Notes: a model not told the origin generated them from the letters alone. A stretch of DNA of 64,000 nucleotides from Lycium barbarum (GCF_019175385.1 NC_083344.1:11560725-11624724); one strand, 5' to 3'. Positions 50,387 through 62,309 are shown, numbered from the stretch's first letter. Translations and numbers: made by a program.

Positions 50387-50762
50387 TGTTAGTTATTGGG
50401 TCATGGGTCGCCCATATAAACTGACCCGACCCGGTTAGAGAGGATAAGTTATAGGGAAGTTACACAGAAGTTACAACCCTAAAAACTACCACCTAGTTGT
50501 GGTTGGCTTAAATAAAGGGAATATGTTTTCCACTTTTATGTAACTTCTCTGTAATATAGTTCCTCCTTATCTACATAGATAATTTTTATCTCATTCTCCA
50601 CAAAAAAACACACACAAAAAAGGCATCTAGTTTGTGGATATTTGTGTCCTATTTCCTAGTGAAGTAGAATTGTCTTGGAGCAATTCTTCAACAAAGATTC
50701 TGTGAATTTTTCGCTGCTGTTAACAGGTACACGATTCTTGTTCCTGTTACTAATTTCTAACA
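50387..50762 (+). repeat. 3' LTR of the complete Copia
   Basis: 376 bp, co-linear with the 5' LTR, ~94% identical by eye. It ends TTTCTAACA before AAAAC. Confidence 0.93.
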
Positions 50763-50767
50763 AAAAC

Positions 50768-51782
50768 TAATTTGGCCTATTCCTCAAGTTATTCATGATA
50801 ATCCCATACTTGCAGCTTGTTTTAAGGCCCTTCTTTAGTTTTGCATTCCATCAATTGCCTAATTGTATATTTAAATATCATGAACTCAAAAATAAGAATT
50901 GCAAGTAAAACAAACACTTGCAATATACTGATAAAATGCTACATCTAATCATTAAAGATTATTAGACAAAATTATATGATTCTAGCCATTTAAATGGATA
51001 GGGCTTCTACTAACGATGACAGGAAGAAAAAAGAAGGGCAACAGTACCAAATACTTCCAAATCCATTTAATTAAGATAAACTCCTACGACCCCATTAACA
51101 TTTAAAGCAGCTCGAACCCATTTATTGTTTTAAAATTCATTGGAACGCAAGTCATCTTATTTACAACCCAACAACCTACAGTGTAAATATGCACATTATT
51201 CATCTCCAGTAAATTCCTAATTTTTCCAACAATAAAACAACTACGATGTTTAATTCACTACTGAAACATCCAATGAATATGACCGCCCGATCATCCAGCT
51301 TTATGTTTAAAATCCAAAACAATTTTATTTAATGAACAAGACCATGACTAAACCCTCAAATCGTTTCATGAACATAACCAAGTAAATAATAATTGACCAT
51401 CACATAGTTAAATAGCACTTGCTTAAAATAGAAGTTGTAGTTTCCACATACTATGATTCACGAAGAGAAAAATAGAAACAGAACATGACCATAAATTTAA
51501 TGATACAGAAACATCGCACAAAGGATAATATTTTTATGGAATTAAAGTTAGAATGGACATTCTGAAGTATATAACAACCAAATAACTTAAACATGGGTCT
51601 TGCATTCCATGACCTTAAACTATACAAAGAAGATTGAGTGTTACCTTTGCGTAGATTAATTCGTAATAGGAAGACGATTACAATCTACTAATTCCAAAGT
51701 TAACAATAGCTAACTTTCAGGTCCACAAACTCGAAACCGCGAATGAAGAAACTCAAACTCCAACTTAACTTTCAAGCCAAAC
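50768..51782 (+). mobile_element. Right continuation of the TGTAACACCCC element
   Basis: The sequence resumes after the Copia target duplication, in the same AT-rich style as 42800-43250. It has no gene and no recognised terminus. At 51783 another LTR begins. Assignment is by position only. Confidence 0.35.
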
Positions 51783-53225
51783 TGTCACGACCCAATTCGT
51801 GAATCATGAGGGCACCCACACAATCCCCCTTCCCTTACTTATTTTATTTAAAAGAGAACATGAGGAAATTAAGATAATTACTAAAGTAGTCTCGATATAT
51901 ATATATATATATATACTGAAATAAAGAGCGGAATACAATAAACACTCCAAAGATCTGATCTGAGCCATAGTACAAGAGCGAATAATCATATAAGCAAGTC
52001 TAAGGAATACTAAGTCTTGAAATACATAAATAGGAGCTGTCTGTGGAATCAAATAGACAGATAAACAAGGGAGGGGATTTCGGACTACGAATCTGGCAAT
52101 GGTCACCCTGGAATCTCCTAGCAATAGGCCTCAGGTCACCACGAGGCTGAGACGTGAATTCTGGAACAAACTCTACACTCAAGAAAGAGTACAAAAAGAG
52201 TAGTATTCGTACAACTCTAGTACTGGTAAGCATCACAGGTCGACTAAGATTAGTTCATGCATATGAAAACACAGAATCAACAAGTCAATAGATAATCAAA
52301 CAATAACCATCAAAAGTTACAATACATCACAAAACCAAGTCATAGCCTAAGGTTGAGCTTCTATACCACAAATTTACCAAATCCTCAGTAAATCCTCAAG
52401 TAAGCCATAATATGAGTACAAACCAACAAATCAAATGCATCAATGTATGATGTGATATGAGGAATGTAATGCAATGAGATGAAATGCCGTGCAATGCAAT
52501 GGCCAATTACTCAAACCTGTACACATATGCTAAGGATGGAAATATCAATATCTCAATAGTCATGACCCATGAAGGACCCACAACGTCCATGTACTAGTCA
52601 CTCCGCACAAAGCCTAGAGGTGACCCTGCCACTAGACGTCTTCCAATACCTCGGATCGATAGCAATAACAATATAACTTTTAATGTACTAGTCACTCCGC
52701 ACAAAGCCCAGAGGTGGCTCTGCCACTATACGTCCGCACATACCTCGGATCGATAGCAATAACAATATAACTTTCATCTTTCTCTTTCTTTCTTTTTTAA
52801 AACGCTTCCATAACTTTTTCCATCAAACTGTTTCCACAATTCTTTCATCAAATTGTTTTCTACAACATTTCCATCATGTATGAATGTATGAATGCAAGAA
52901 TGAGAAATCAAATGCAATCAATGCCAATGAATATGCTATGGAGATCACAAAGCACCATAAGCCAAATCAATTGTTGCATGAATCATCAAACCATCATAGA
53001 GACTTATCAACTATTAAGTTCCAATTACTACACATGAGTCTATCACATCCCACATCACCAAAATCACGTACTCAAATACACCATATGTCAATCAAGCATA
53101 AATAACGGCGACAAGCCCACATAATCATAAATCATACCAACCTAATTGGATCACAACTCCACACCATGTCAGAAGACCTATCATGCTTTCCCCATCAATA
53201 CTACACAGCACATGCGAATTGCTAA
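51783..53225 (-). mobile_element. Family-B LTR, 3' part (minus)
   Basis: It begins TGTCACGACCCAATTCGTG (its minus-strand end). The order of segments matches 30771-32390. It includes a 94-bp tandem duplication at about 52590-52780. It is interrupted at 53226. Confidence 0.75.
52590..52780. repeat. 94-bp tandem duplication in an LTR
   Basis: 'gtactagtcactccgcacaaagcc...acctcggatcgatagcaataac' starts at 52591 and again at 52685, with a few mismatches. Confidence 0.85.
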
Positions 53226-54917
53226 TGTCACGACCTAATTTCACTAAGTCATGAAGGCACCTACCTTTTTCACCTTGGTAAGCGAACCCTTAACGCAACA
53301 TTTCATAAACACATCAATAGATAATAAATAAGTGGAAGAAAATTAAATAACAGAAGTCTCACGATAATAATATAAAGAAGCGAAACAAGAGAAATACACC
53401 CCAGTATCTGGTCTGGTCATACAAGAGCATCTAACTAAATACTATAAGTCTGAATAATAAAAATACATCAATAGTCTCAAACATATGTCTTAGAACGGAA
53501 ATAAAGACATAGTAGATAGAGGAGTCTTCGAGCAACGAACATCCTCATGCTCACCCTGAAAGACTCGAATCAGTAAATTCTTGAACTGTCAGCCACGAGA
53601 AGTAGAAGTCGATCCCACCTGATACTCTGCATTCATAAAAGAATGCAGTAAGTGCAGGTCAGTACAAACAACAAGTACTGGTAGGCATCATAGGCTGGAT
53701 AAGACTAGCTAACGTATATAAAGACAACAAAGTAGGATAAACACATAAACCAACAAGTACAAGTCAACAATAAGCCATATCCACGGTACAAGTCATCACC
53801 TATGTTGTAACATCTAAACCCAATTGTGCCAAATCTCAGTATAGCAATCCGACTCAGTACATCACAGTAGTATCACCACAATCAACAGAAATAAAGATAC
53901 AATGCAATGCAATAATGTATGTACGATAAATGCAATGCATATGTAGCTTTGTACAACATGTCCCGGACAGAATGACTCCATGTCTCGGCGATCATGACCT
54001 ATGGGGGACCTGCGAAGTCCATGTACCACTAGCTTTGGAATATGACCTCGGATCACGAGCACACTCTCACAATCGGGAAAAGACCTGAGCATCAGACACT
54101 CCATCGTTGCCGGCAAGAAACCTCGGGCAACAAACACTTATCTCTCTTTTACGCTCTCTGGCAGAAACCTTGGAGGCTACACACTCTCACGTATCATCAT
54201 CAGTACCAGAACTATGCATATGTCAGTGTATCATAGAAATGTGTATGAATGTGATGAAATGTGATATCAACAACTAATTCTATCCAAACAGTACCACACA
54301 TGGAACACAAGTAATATCAATGATAAGGTTATACAATAAGCCACAAAGGAATCCCGATCCGGGAAAAGACCTCAAGCATCAGACACTCTATCATTCCCGG
54401 CAAGAAACCTTGGGCAACGAACACTCATCTCTCTTTTACGCTCTCTAGCAGAAACCTCGGAGGCTACACTCTCTCACTTATCATCATCAGTACCAGAACT
54501 ATGCATATGTTAGTGTATCATGGAAATGCGTATGAATGTGATGAAATGTGATATCAACAACAAATTCAATCCAAACAGTACCACACATGGTACACAAGTA
54601 ATATCATTGATAAGGCTACACAATAAGCGACAAAGGAAGCACTAGTCTCATCTCAATATCAATCAAGTAAAGTACTGAAATATCATTGCCATGATATATC
54701 TTTAGTCACCAATATCTGATGTCTCAACGTAGCAACGAGCCAATAAGTAAATAGAACAAGATAAGTCAACAACATAGCGGGGTGGCTAGCCCCCAAATCA
54801 CACAACAAGGCCCAAACTAAGACAATATCTAGCCCAACTTCATACCCGAAGGCTTACATGCATTCTCCGACAATATCATCTAAACATAGGCTTCGCTAGC
54901 CAAAGTATCACCATAGG
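53226..54917 (-). mobile_element. Family-B LTR, 3' part (minus), nested
   Basis: It starts TGTCACGACC at 53226, after GCTAA. It holds a 'ctgcattcataaaagaatgcag' hairpin near 53622 and a 286-bp tandem duplication. Near 54780-54905 it is the reverse complement of 38265-38520 in the plus-strand LTR, showing family membership. It is cut at 54918. Confidence 0.75.
54075..54647. repeat. 286-bp tandem duplication inside an LTR
   Basis: The block beginning 'gggaaaagacc' at 54075 repeats from 54361, ~93-95% identical by eye, up to 'caataagc'. Other family-B LTRs carry it once. Confidence 0.9.
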
Positions 54918-56223
54918 TGTAACGACCCGTTTAGTCGTTATAGTAAATCCTGAAAGATTCGCAACTTTAACATCATGGACTTGTTCGATTCGTTATGTAT
55001 TCCTGATGAACATCTAGACTAACTTGACCCGTTGTGCGGATAGGAATTAAAATATCAAATTTCGGGACTTAGACCCAGTCAAGCCGCCCTAACGCCAGGC
55101 TGACCGCCACAGCTCTCATGCCCCAGTGACCACACCCCTGCTGAAGCGAAGGTAGGAAAAGTTCTTCAGAATGATGAAGTGACCTCGAGGATGCGGTAGA
55201 CCTACCGCTGAAACGCTAGATGACCAGTGATTGACCTATTTAAAAGTTCATTTATTGACTTGGCCTAGAAATTATTTTCCTAAGTTGCAGCCGCCATCTA
55301 GAGATATTTCAGCTCCTTGAGACAAAAATGTTGGGAAGGTAATCTCCTTAATTCCCTTCTTTCTTCTCCTTTAGTTTCCCCTTTTCTTCTTAAACCAATT
55401 TTGACTACGGCAAAGCTTTAAATGAATGTTCTTTCTCAAAATTCTTATGAGACCCTTGGGGAATTGTAGTAATGATTGTCCTAGAATAATTAATACCTCT
55501 AAGATGGCTTCCTTATTGCAAGAATTAGTTTCATAACTAATTCTAAACCTAAATCCTTGCTATTTCTCAAATGGGTTAAGTTGCTAAGTTGCTAATAGTG
55601 TCTCGTATGAATGATTGAGATACGTTTGACTTAGGTAAACCTTATTTTCCATTAAAGCGGTAAAATAGCAATAATCAAATCTAGAATGATTATTTTAGAA
55701 ATGACGATTTTACCCCTATGACCTAATTTCTTCAATTGTTGCTTACTCGAATGTATCCATCATTCTTAGACCTCTTATATCTACAAACTCCCTACGAAGA
55801 TGGAAGATGGAATCCAAATGGATGTTCGCACACCGGTTCGGCCTGAGGTAGGTTACGACTTCCTTTCTTGGTAGACTCCGGTTAGATTTACATAATTCGT
55901 GTATTAGATGAAACGGAGAATGCATGTATATGATTTTGGAGTTTGGGATGGAAATCTTAGGTTGGTACTGTTATGTGGATTATCTATTCAGGCTTGTGGC
56001 CTGTAGATTCCCTAGTTCATGTGTTGGCGTTCCTTTGCGTATTGGTGGACTTTATGTGACTTGGTAGACTAGTTCTTCGGTACATGGCTTACTATGTTCC
56101 ATTGATGAGGAGTTCCCGCATGACGTGCCTAATCATGTCATGTATTATTTAATATTGAATTATAATTTGGTATTGAAATTGATAGACGTGCCAAAAGAAC
56201 ATGAAACGATTCTAGACTGAATG
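54918..56223 (+). mobile_element. Family-B LTR, 5' part (plus)
   Basis: It starts TGTAACGACCCGTTTAGTCG after ATAGG. It includes 'gcggtagacctaccgc' (55193-55208) in the variable palindrome zone and 'ggtaggttacgac' at 55847, as in 38263. It is interrupted by the LTR at 56224, and no right piece follows. Confidence 0.75.
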
Positions 56224-56589
56224 TGTTAGACCTCGTGGTTTCGTCCGTTGAGATTCGTTTGGTGTTAGTTGTCCTAATCGTGAAAACTGGAGTTACCTTA
56301 GGATATATGAGAATATATATTATCACATATTATGGTTATGGGGGATTAAGCCCATGAAATAAGCTATGGAAGGATTTAAGAACAAGTAAATTAAGGAGTG
56401 GAGTTTGTCGGAACTTTGGGAAAACTTGGCAAAATTTTCGGCCAGGAATTTGGTCCAAATTGGGGGAGGCATATCACCTAAAATATGAGGATTTTTGGTG
56501 TGTTTATTTTATCCAAATTTAAGTTCATTGAGTCTAGTTTTTAACACAACAAACCGTTCGTCAATGTGACATCGGAGTAAAACGTTATG

Positions 56590-56795
56590 GGTGTTTCAAG
56601 ACAGACTGTTTGACGAGAAAATTTTGACGGACCGTTTGACGCCCCACAGGAATTTTGACGGACCGCAGAAATTTCTGCGGCCCGTCAAATTGCACCAGCC
56701 CAGTGTAAAATGGTTACAGTGAACCATATTTGACTGGGCAGTTCTACAGACCATTTTGACGGTCCGTAGGAATTTTGACGGCCCGTCAAAATGGG
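56590..56795. repeat. Palindromic 'ttgacggaccgtcaa' repeats in an LTR
   Basis: About six variants of TTTTGACGGACCGT / GACGGCCCGTCAAA, centred on the ACGG-N-CCGT core and with different arms from the other LTRs. Confidence 0.85.
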
Positions 56796-57899
56796 CACAT
56801 AATTGCCCGATGGGATTTTAAGTTCTGCTGTATATATTTCAATCCACTTCATTTGGACATTTTATTTTACCAAATCACATCCAAAAGCTCTCCAAAAACC
56901 CCCTCTCTTCAACTCCATAAACTAATCCAAGCCAAAATCCAAGGGAGATTAAATATCAAGAGGCAAGAATCAAGATACCCATGTGTTAGAAGCCTTGCTA
57001 GGGTTAGTAGACTTCAAGAATTCTTTGGATATTGAAGCTAGGGTTTTCATATAACTTGATAGCTTGCTCCAAAGCTCATTCTTATGAGGTAAAAGGTTAG
57101 TTTTCATACTTATTATATGTTATCAAGAATGTTTAGTTGTTGAACAACTTGGGTAGAAGGAGAAAGTAGAAGATGAGTTCTAAATGTAGCATTTATGATG
57201 TTTTTGAGTAGTAAGCTAACTTGAGTTATGATTATTAGTATGATATGGATATAATCTTGCTATGGAAGGTAATAATGGTGATGAAGAAGCATTATATGAA
57301 AATGTGCTAAAATGGGTATGAAATTGCTAGCATAAGTTGAACATAAGGATGAATTTTGAAGGCTTAATGAAGTGTGATCACTTGATTATGATATTATGAG
57401 TATATTATGGATGTTATTGTGGTTGTTGGGAGTTTTTTTGTGATATGGTGGAAGTTGACTAAATAAGGGAAATGCTGCCCAATTTTCATTAGATCATGAA
57501 TTATTCTAGTTTGAATTTAAGAGTATCATCAAGGCTTAACCGTGGTATGAATCCTTCTAAATGTAGATTATTCAAGCTTCAACGGTGAATGCTAAATACT
57601 TAAGAAGTAGAAGAGGTATGCAAGGCTAACCCTTCTTTCTAAAGGCATGTTTTTCCTCATTTTGCGTCTATACGAGATATTCACGCTATTCCTATTCTTA
57701 TAAAGGTTGTAAGCTCATGACCCTCGAGATTTTCTTGATATTGTTGACAATGTTTCTTGTGATGATAATGATAACGATTATGATGATAAGTTCGATTTTA
57801 GAGATGCTATCCAAGATATCCAAAACGTTCAAATCTTAGGGACGCTAGAAGCTCATAACTTACAATATCTTTGAGATACTTTGGCAAAAGCTCCTAATA

Positions 57900-58022
57900 G
57901 TGACAATGATAATTATGACGATGATAATAGCGATGATGATGATGATAATAGTGATGATGATAATGATAATAGTGATAATGATGATGATGATAATGATAAT
58001 AGTGATGACGATAAAGATGATG
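57900..58022. repeat. (GAT/AAT)n minisatellite in an LTR
   Basis: Irregular repeats of 'gatgataatagtgat'. The minus-strand poly-isoleucine frame here is only its translation. Confidence 0.85.
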
Positions 58023-58129
58023 GGATTCAATAATAGAAATCGGGAGTTTATAGACTTTGTGTCACCCCGATAGTGTTGAAATGTTTCTCTCGGATACATA
58101 TGTATGTTATAAATGTATGATGCTATGTT

Positions 58130-58322
58130 GTGACACCGAGTCTATATGGCCGGGTACGATATCTATTGCGCGCACACCACTGCAATCAGGTACGGATAAC
58201 ACTGAGCCTTGGTAGGGCCAAGTACGGATAACACTGAGCCTTGGTAGGGTCAGGTACGTCTAACACCAAGCTTTATTATGGCTGGGTACGTAAGACACCG
58301 AACCTCTATGGTCGGGTATGAT
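58130..58322. repeat. LTR minisatellite 'acaccgagcctt..gggtacg', ~6 copies
   Basis: Same motif family as 12445-12652, diverged in sequence, in the same place relative to the conserved TACTCAGTAC block. Confidence 0.85.
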
Positions 58323-59021
58323 AATATTATGTGTTCAAATGTATGAAATGGAAGTTTCCCAGTAGAAAGAGGATAAGTAAGTTTAACGAACATTGCTAGA
58401 GGTATACCTAGCTCTTTCATTTCATAACTCGTCCATACTATGTCATTTCATATGCTTACATTATGCTATTGATTATGCTTTACATACTCAGTACATTACC
58501 CGTACTGACGTCCCTTTGCCTGGGGGCGCTGTGTGTCGTGCCACACAGCCCTATATTGCTTTGCAGGAAAGTTGTCCGGGAGTTTGAATATAGGATGTTC
58601 CAGGATATTAGCGGGATTGGTAGACTCCATTCGGCTCGGAGTGATACCGCGTTGAAGTATGTCCTTATGAGCTGAGTCATGCACATTATGGGTATGTTGG
58701 GGTCCTGTCCCAACTTAGGTTTTGATATCATATCTTATGTTAGAGACTTTTGCAGACAAAGTCATGTATACAGTACATTAGCCTTGTAAGCAGCTATACA
58801 AGCCGATGTGCATTATGCATCACTTTACGAATTCATATTATTACAGATTTTTACTTGAATTAAGAAAGACGAAAGTAATGTGTTGAAAAGCTTTCATTAT
58901 GCATATCATTTCATGACTAAGAGTCCAGTAAGACTATGAGTATAATAAGAACCAGCGGGTTCACTCGGCTCTAAGTGAGGGTCGAGTGCCCATCATGCCC
59001 TATCAGAATTGGGTTGTGACA

Positions 59022-59524
59022 GATGCACTGACAAAATGGACTGAAGATTGTCAGAAAGCATTCGACACCATCAAAAGATACTTGTCCAACCGTCGGGCTT
59101 GGTACCTCCTAGGCTTGGGAGCCTGTTATTAGTATACCTGTCGGCATTAGATAATGCCTTTGGATGCATGTTAGGACAACACGATAAAACCGGCAAAACT
59201 GAATATGCGATTTATTACTTGAGCAAGAAGTTCACCACTTGCGACGAAAGATACACACTGGTGGAAAAGACATGTTGTGCCTTGACGTGGGTAGCCCAAA
59301 AGCTGAGGCACTACCTGTCGTCATACACTACTCACCTCATATCCAAGATGGATCCATTGAAATACATATTTCACCAACCCATGCCTATAGAGAAATTGGC
59401 CAAATGGAAAATGCTATTGAGAGAATTTGACATTATATACATTGCACAAAAGGCCGTCAAGGGACAAGCATTAGCCAACTTGAACCACTTCGAACCTACT
59501 TCCCAGAAGAAGGAGTATTGGTGA
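59022..59524 (+). pseudogene. Ogre/Tat Gypsy RT-RNase H relic
   Basis: It opens with LTKWTEDCQKAFDTIKRYL, the connection after the RT thumb, then the RNase H-like part (LDNAFGCMLGQHD, YYLSKKF, DPLKYIF, EFDIIY, KGQALA) to 59524. Frames shift near 59090-59150. The protease and RT palm are absent because the LTR ending at 59021 abuts directly. Wording fits the Tat/Ogre branch of Ty3-gypsy. Confidence 0.85.
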
Positions 59525-60180
59525 TAGAAGAAGATATAGCCAAACCCTATTCAAGATGGAGATTGTTCTTCGACGGTGCAGTTAATTACAAAGGTTCAGG
59601 AATTAGAGAAGTCTTGGTATCAAGAACCTGACAACATTATCTGATGGCTGCAAAGCTTAAGTTTCGGTGTACCAACAACATAGCGGAGTATGAGGCTTGC
59701 AATTTAGGCCTCAGAATGGCTTTGGATATGGACATCCAAGAGTTATTGGTCATAGGCGATTTAGATCAGTTGGTTTATCAAGTACAAGGCGAATGGGCTA
59801 CGAAGAATGCCAAAATCTTGCCATATGTGAACGTCGCACAACAGTTGTGCAAGAAGATTGATTTCAAGCATACACCAAGGGCTTAAAACGAGTTCTCTGA
59901 CGCTCTAGCTACCATAGCATCCATGATACAACATCCTGAGAGAAATCACATTGACCCGCTGGAGATAAGTCTAAGAGAAGAACATGCCTAGTGTTCTCAT
60001 GTAGAGGCGGAGCCCGATGGCAAGCCATGGTATATTGACATAAAGATGTATTTGGAAAAGGGAGAATATCCCGAAAATGCCACAAGAAACCAAAGGAAAA
60101 CCATACAGAGAATGGCCAATGGATTTTTCCTAAACAATGAAATTCTCTACAAAAGGACGCCGGATCTAGGATTACTGTAA
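59525..60180 (+). pseudogene. Archaeal-type RNase H (aRNH) relic of the Ogre/Tat element
   Basis: A second RNase H domain follows: LFFDGAVNYKGSG near 59565, NNIAEYEA near 59670, DLDQLVYQVQGEW near 59760 and HTPRA near 59870. A second, aRNH-type domain after the first is a known mark of Tat-lineage elements. Stops lie at about 59630, 59885 and 59988. Confidence 0.8.
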
Positions 60181-61276
60181 TGCGTGGATGTCACTGAGGC
60201 CATAAAACTACTAGAAGAGGTACATGCTTGGACTTGTGGGCCTCACATGAATGGGTTTGTTCTAGGAAGGAAAGTCCTCCAAGCAGGTTATTATTGGATG
60301 ACAATGGAGAATGATGGTTGCAATTTTGTGCAAAGATGCCATCAATGCCAAATCCATGGAGACCTGATTAGAGTCCCACCGAGCGAGCTAAATGTTATGA
60401 GCTCACCTTGGCCATTCGTCACTGGGGGCATGGACGTTATTGGACCGATTGAGCCCGCAAAATCAAATGGACATCGATTCATTTTGGTCGCCATAGATTA
60501 CTTCACCAAATGGGTGGAAGTTGCATCGCACAAATCAGTCACGAAGAAAGTGGTTGCCGATTTCTTGCGAAACAACATCATATGCCGTTTCGGCATACCA
60601 TAGTCCATCATAACAGACAATAGAGTGAATTTGAATAGACACTTGATGAAGGACATCTATGAACAGTTCCAAATAACCCATCAAAATTCCACCGCCTATC
60701 GGCCACAAATGAATGGAGCAGTAGCGGCAGCCAACAAGAATATCAAGAGGATATTAAGGCAAATGACAGACTACTACAAATGTTGGCATGAACAGTTGCC
60801 TTATGCATTGCTTGGATACCGATCAATCACTCGGACTTCAACATGAGCAACTCCATATTTACTTGTCTATGATACTGAAGCAGTCATACCCGCTGAAGTA
60901 GAAATACCGTCACTAAGGTTCATCTAAGAAGCAGAGCTGGACAATGCTGAATGGGTCCAAAATAGATACTAGCAACTGGCTCTAATCGATGAAAAGAGGA
61001 TTATTTCCGAATGTCACGGCCCATTATAGAAACAAAGGATGGCACGTGCCTTCAACAAACGAGTAAGAGCTTGACTTTTTCAAATAAGACAAATAGTACT
61101 CAAGCTAGTAGGTCCACACCCAGACGAGTACAAAGGAAAATTTGCACGCAACTGGCAAGGTCCATATGTGGTCCGCAAGGTACTCTCTGGAGGAGCAGTG
61201 ATACTAGTAGAAATGGACGGCCAAGATCGGCCCAAAGCAATCAACTCAGATGCAACCAAGCGGTACTATGCGTGAA
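60181..61276 (+). pseudogene. Ogre/Tat integrase relic
   Basis: The HHCC zinc finger includes CHQCQ near 60340. The core shows GMDVIGP (~60428), DYFTKWVE (~60495) and ITDN (~60610). The third catalytic position reads A in G-A-V-A-A-A-N-K near 60717-60740, where Glu is expected. The C-terminal domain (GPYVVRKVLSGGAVIL) ends at about 61276. At least five in-frame stops (about 60601, 60844, 60925, 60970, 61027) and a frameshift are present. Confidence 0.88.
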
Positions 61277-61614
61277 GACACGTATTTTCAGTTTGTAATA
61301 GTTATTTATTTGCTTGTAATAGTTTTGTAATAGATAGAAAAAACCAAATAATTTCCTTGTAATATGAACTGCGCAATGACCTGACTTCCCCGCAATGGGA
61401 TACGTAGGCAGTCTGTTTGGGACCCAGTCGCATTATTAGTTATAAAAAGAACTCAATTACTTTATTTCGAACTATGTTTGACTTGATTCCTGCTAGACAG
61501 GATAAGTAGGTGCTCTTTGAGCTTGGTCGTATCAAAAGAAAAACCCTAGAAACACCTTGGAAGCCTCAGAGACAAAACTTCAGGAGAAAATCAGAGTTGG
61601 CACGAGAATTTGCT

Positions 61615-61905
61615 ACACATGCCCAATTGGGGCAGAATTTTTGAGAGGATCTCAAAAATTCCTTCAACAGGTCCGGCCGGAGAGTTAGCCGATCCAGAAC
61701 CTCAAACTGGGGCAAAATTTTTGAGAAGATCTCAAATTTCTTTCGTCAACAATTCGACTCAAGAGCTAATCGACTGGAAACCCTAAACTGGGCCAGAAAT
61801 TTTGAAAGGTTCTAAAATTTTTTTACATCAAGATTCGACACGAGAGTTCGCCAAAGCGAGATTTAAACTAGGGCAGAATTTTTGAGAGGGTCTCAAAAAT
61901 TCCAC
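61615..61905. repeat. ~80-bp tandem repeat, four degenerate copies
   Basis: The core 'ctggggcagaatttttgagaggatctcaaaaattcc' starts at about 61626, 61705, 61787 and 61866. The core has an internal hairpin, 'tttttgaga..tctcaaaaa'. Confidence 0.85.
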
Positions 61906-62309
61906 TCAAGAAAGGGCAAGTTTCAACCAGCGGACACAGCAAAGGGCGAAAGAATCCTCATTCAAATGCACAAGTCATGACAACCAATTTAAACAATTTT
62001 CAAAATTTGGTTTTTTTACAAACAATTTTTTTTTGCTGTAAGATAAATTTATCTCTCTAACTACTGAACCCAAGAGGATCGGGCACAAGAAAACAACCGA
62101 GTCGACGAAACCATGACGCAACAGAAGATAGCAACATGCATCAACATTATAGGAAACTAACACTCTTTGAATGCAGGTCTCCAGTGTCATCAGGAGGTTG
62201 ACCATTTATTACTAACTTTATTTGTTTTTAATGAAAAAGAGGTAAAAATAACTTAGCGGAGGAGGATCCGGACTAGAATCAAGCGTAAAAGGCTACTTAA
62301 AGATAAGAA

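Larger units (their letters stand above)
43258..50762 (+). mobile_element. Complete Copia element (7505 bp), TSD AAAAC
   Basis: Two 376-bp LTRs (43258-43633 and 50387-50762) begin TGTTAGTTATTGGG and end TTTCTAACA; AAAAC flanks both sides (43253-43257 and 50763-50767). The primer site at 43635 and a purine-rich tract just before the 3' LTR are present. By eye the LTRs differ at about 23 of 376 positions, with no obvious indel. The interior has an extra ORF before gag, then gag and pol in Copia order, all broken. It is the only element in the window with both LTRs. Confidence 0.95.
56224..59021 (+). mobile_element. Family-A LTR (2798 bp) with non-matching flanks
   Basis: It starts TGTTAGACCTCG (one change from TGTTACACCTCG) and ends GGTTGTGACA. 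The left flank is GAATG and the right flank GATGC, so there is no perfect target duplication. It has palindromes at 56590-56795, a (GATGATAATAGT)n stretch near 57905-58020, the 'ccgagcc...gggtacg' minisatellite at 58130-58320 and the TACTCAGTAC...GTACTGACGTC block at 58486-58512. Left of it is a family-B LTR; right of it, Ogre/Tat coding sequence. Confidence 0.85.

Noticed and set aside
57860..58099. Minus-strand poly-isoleucine ORF
   Set aside because: Translation of a (GATGATAAT)n minisatellite inside an LTR.
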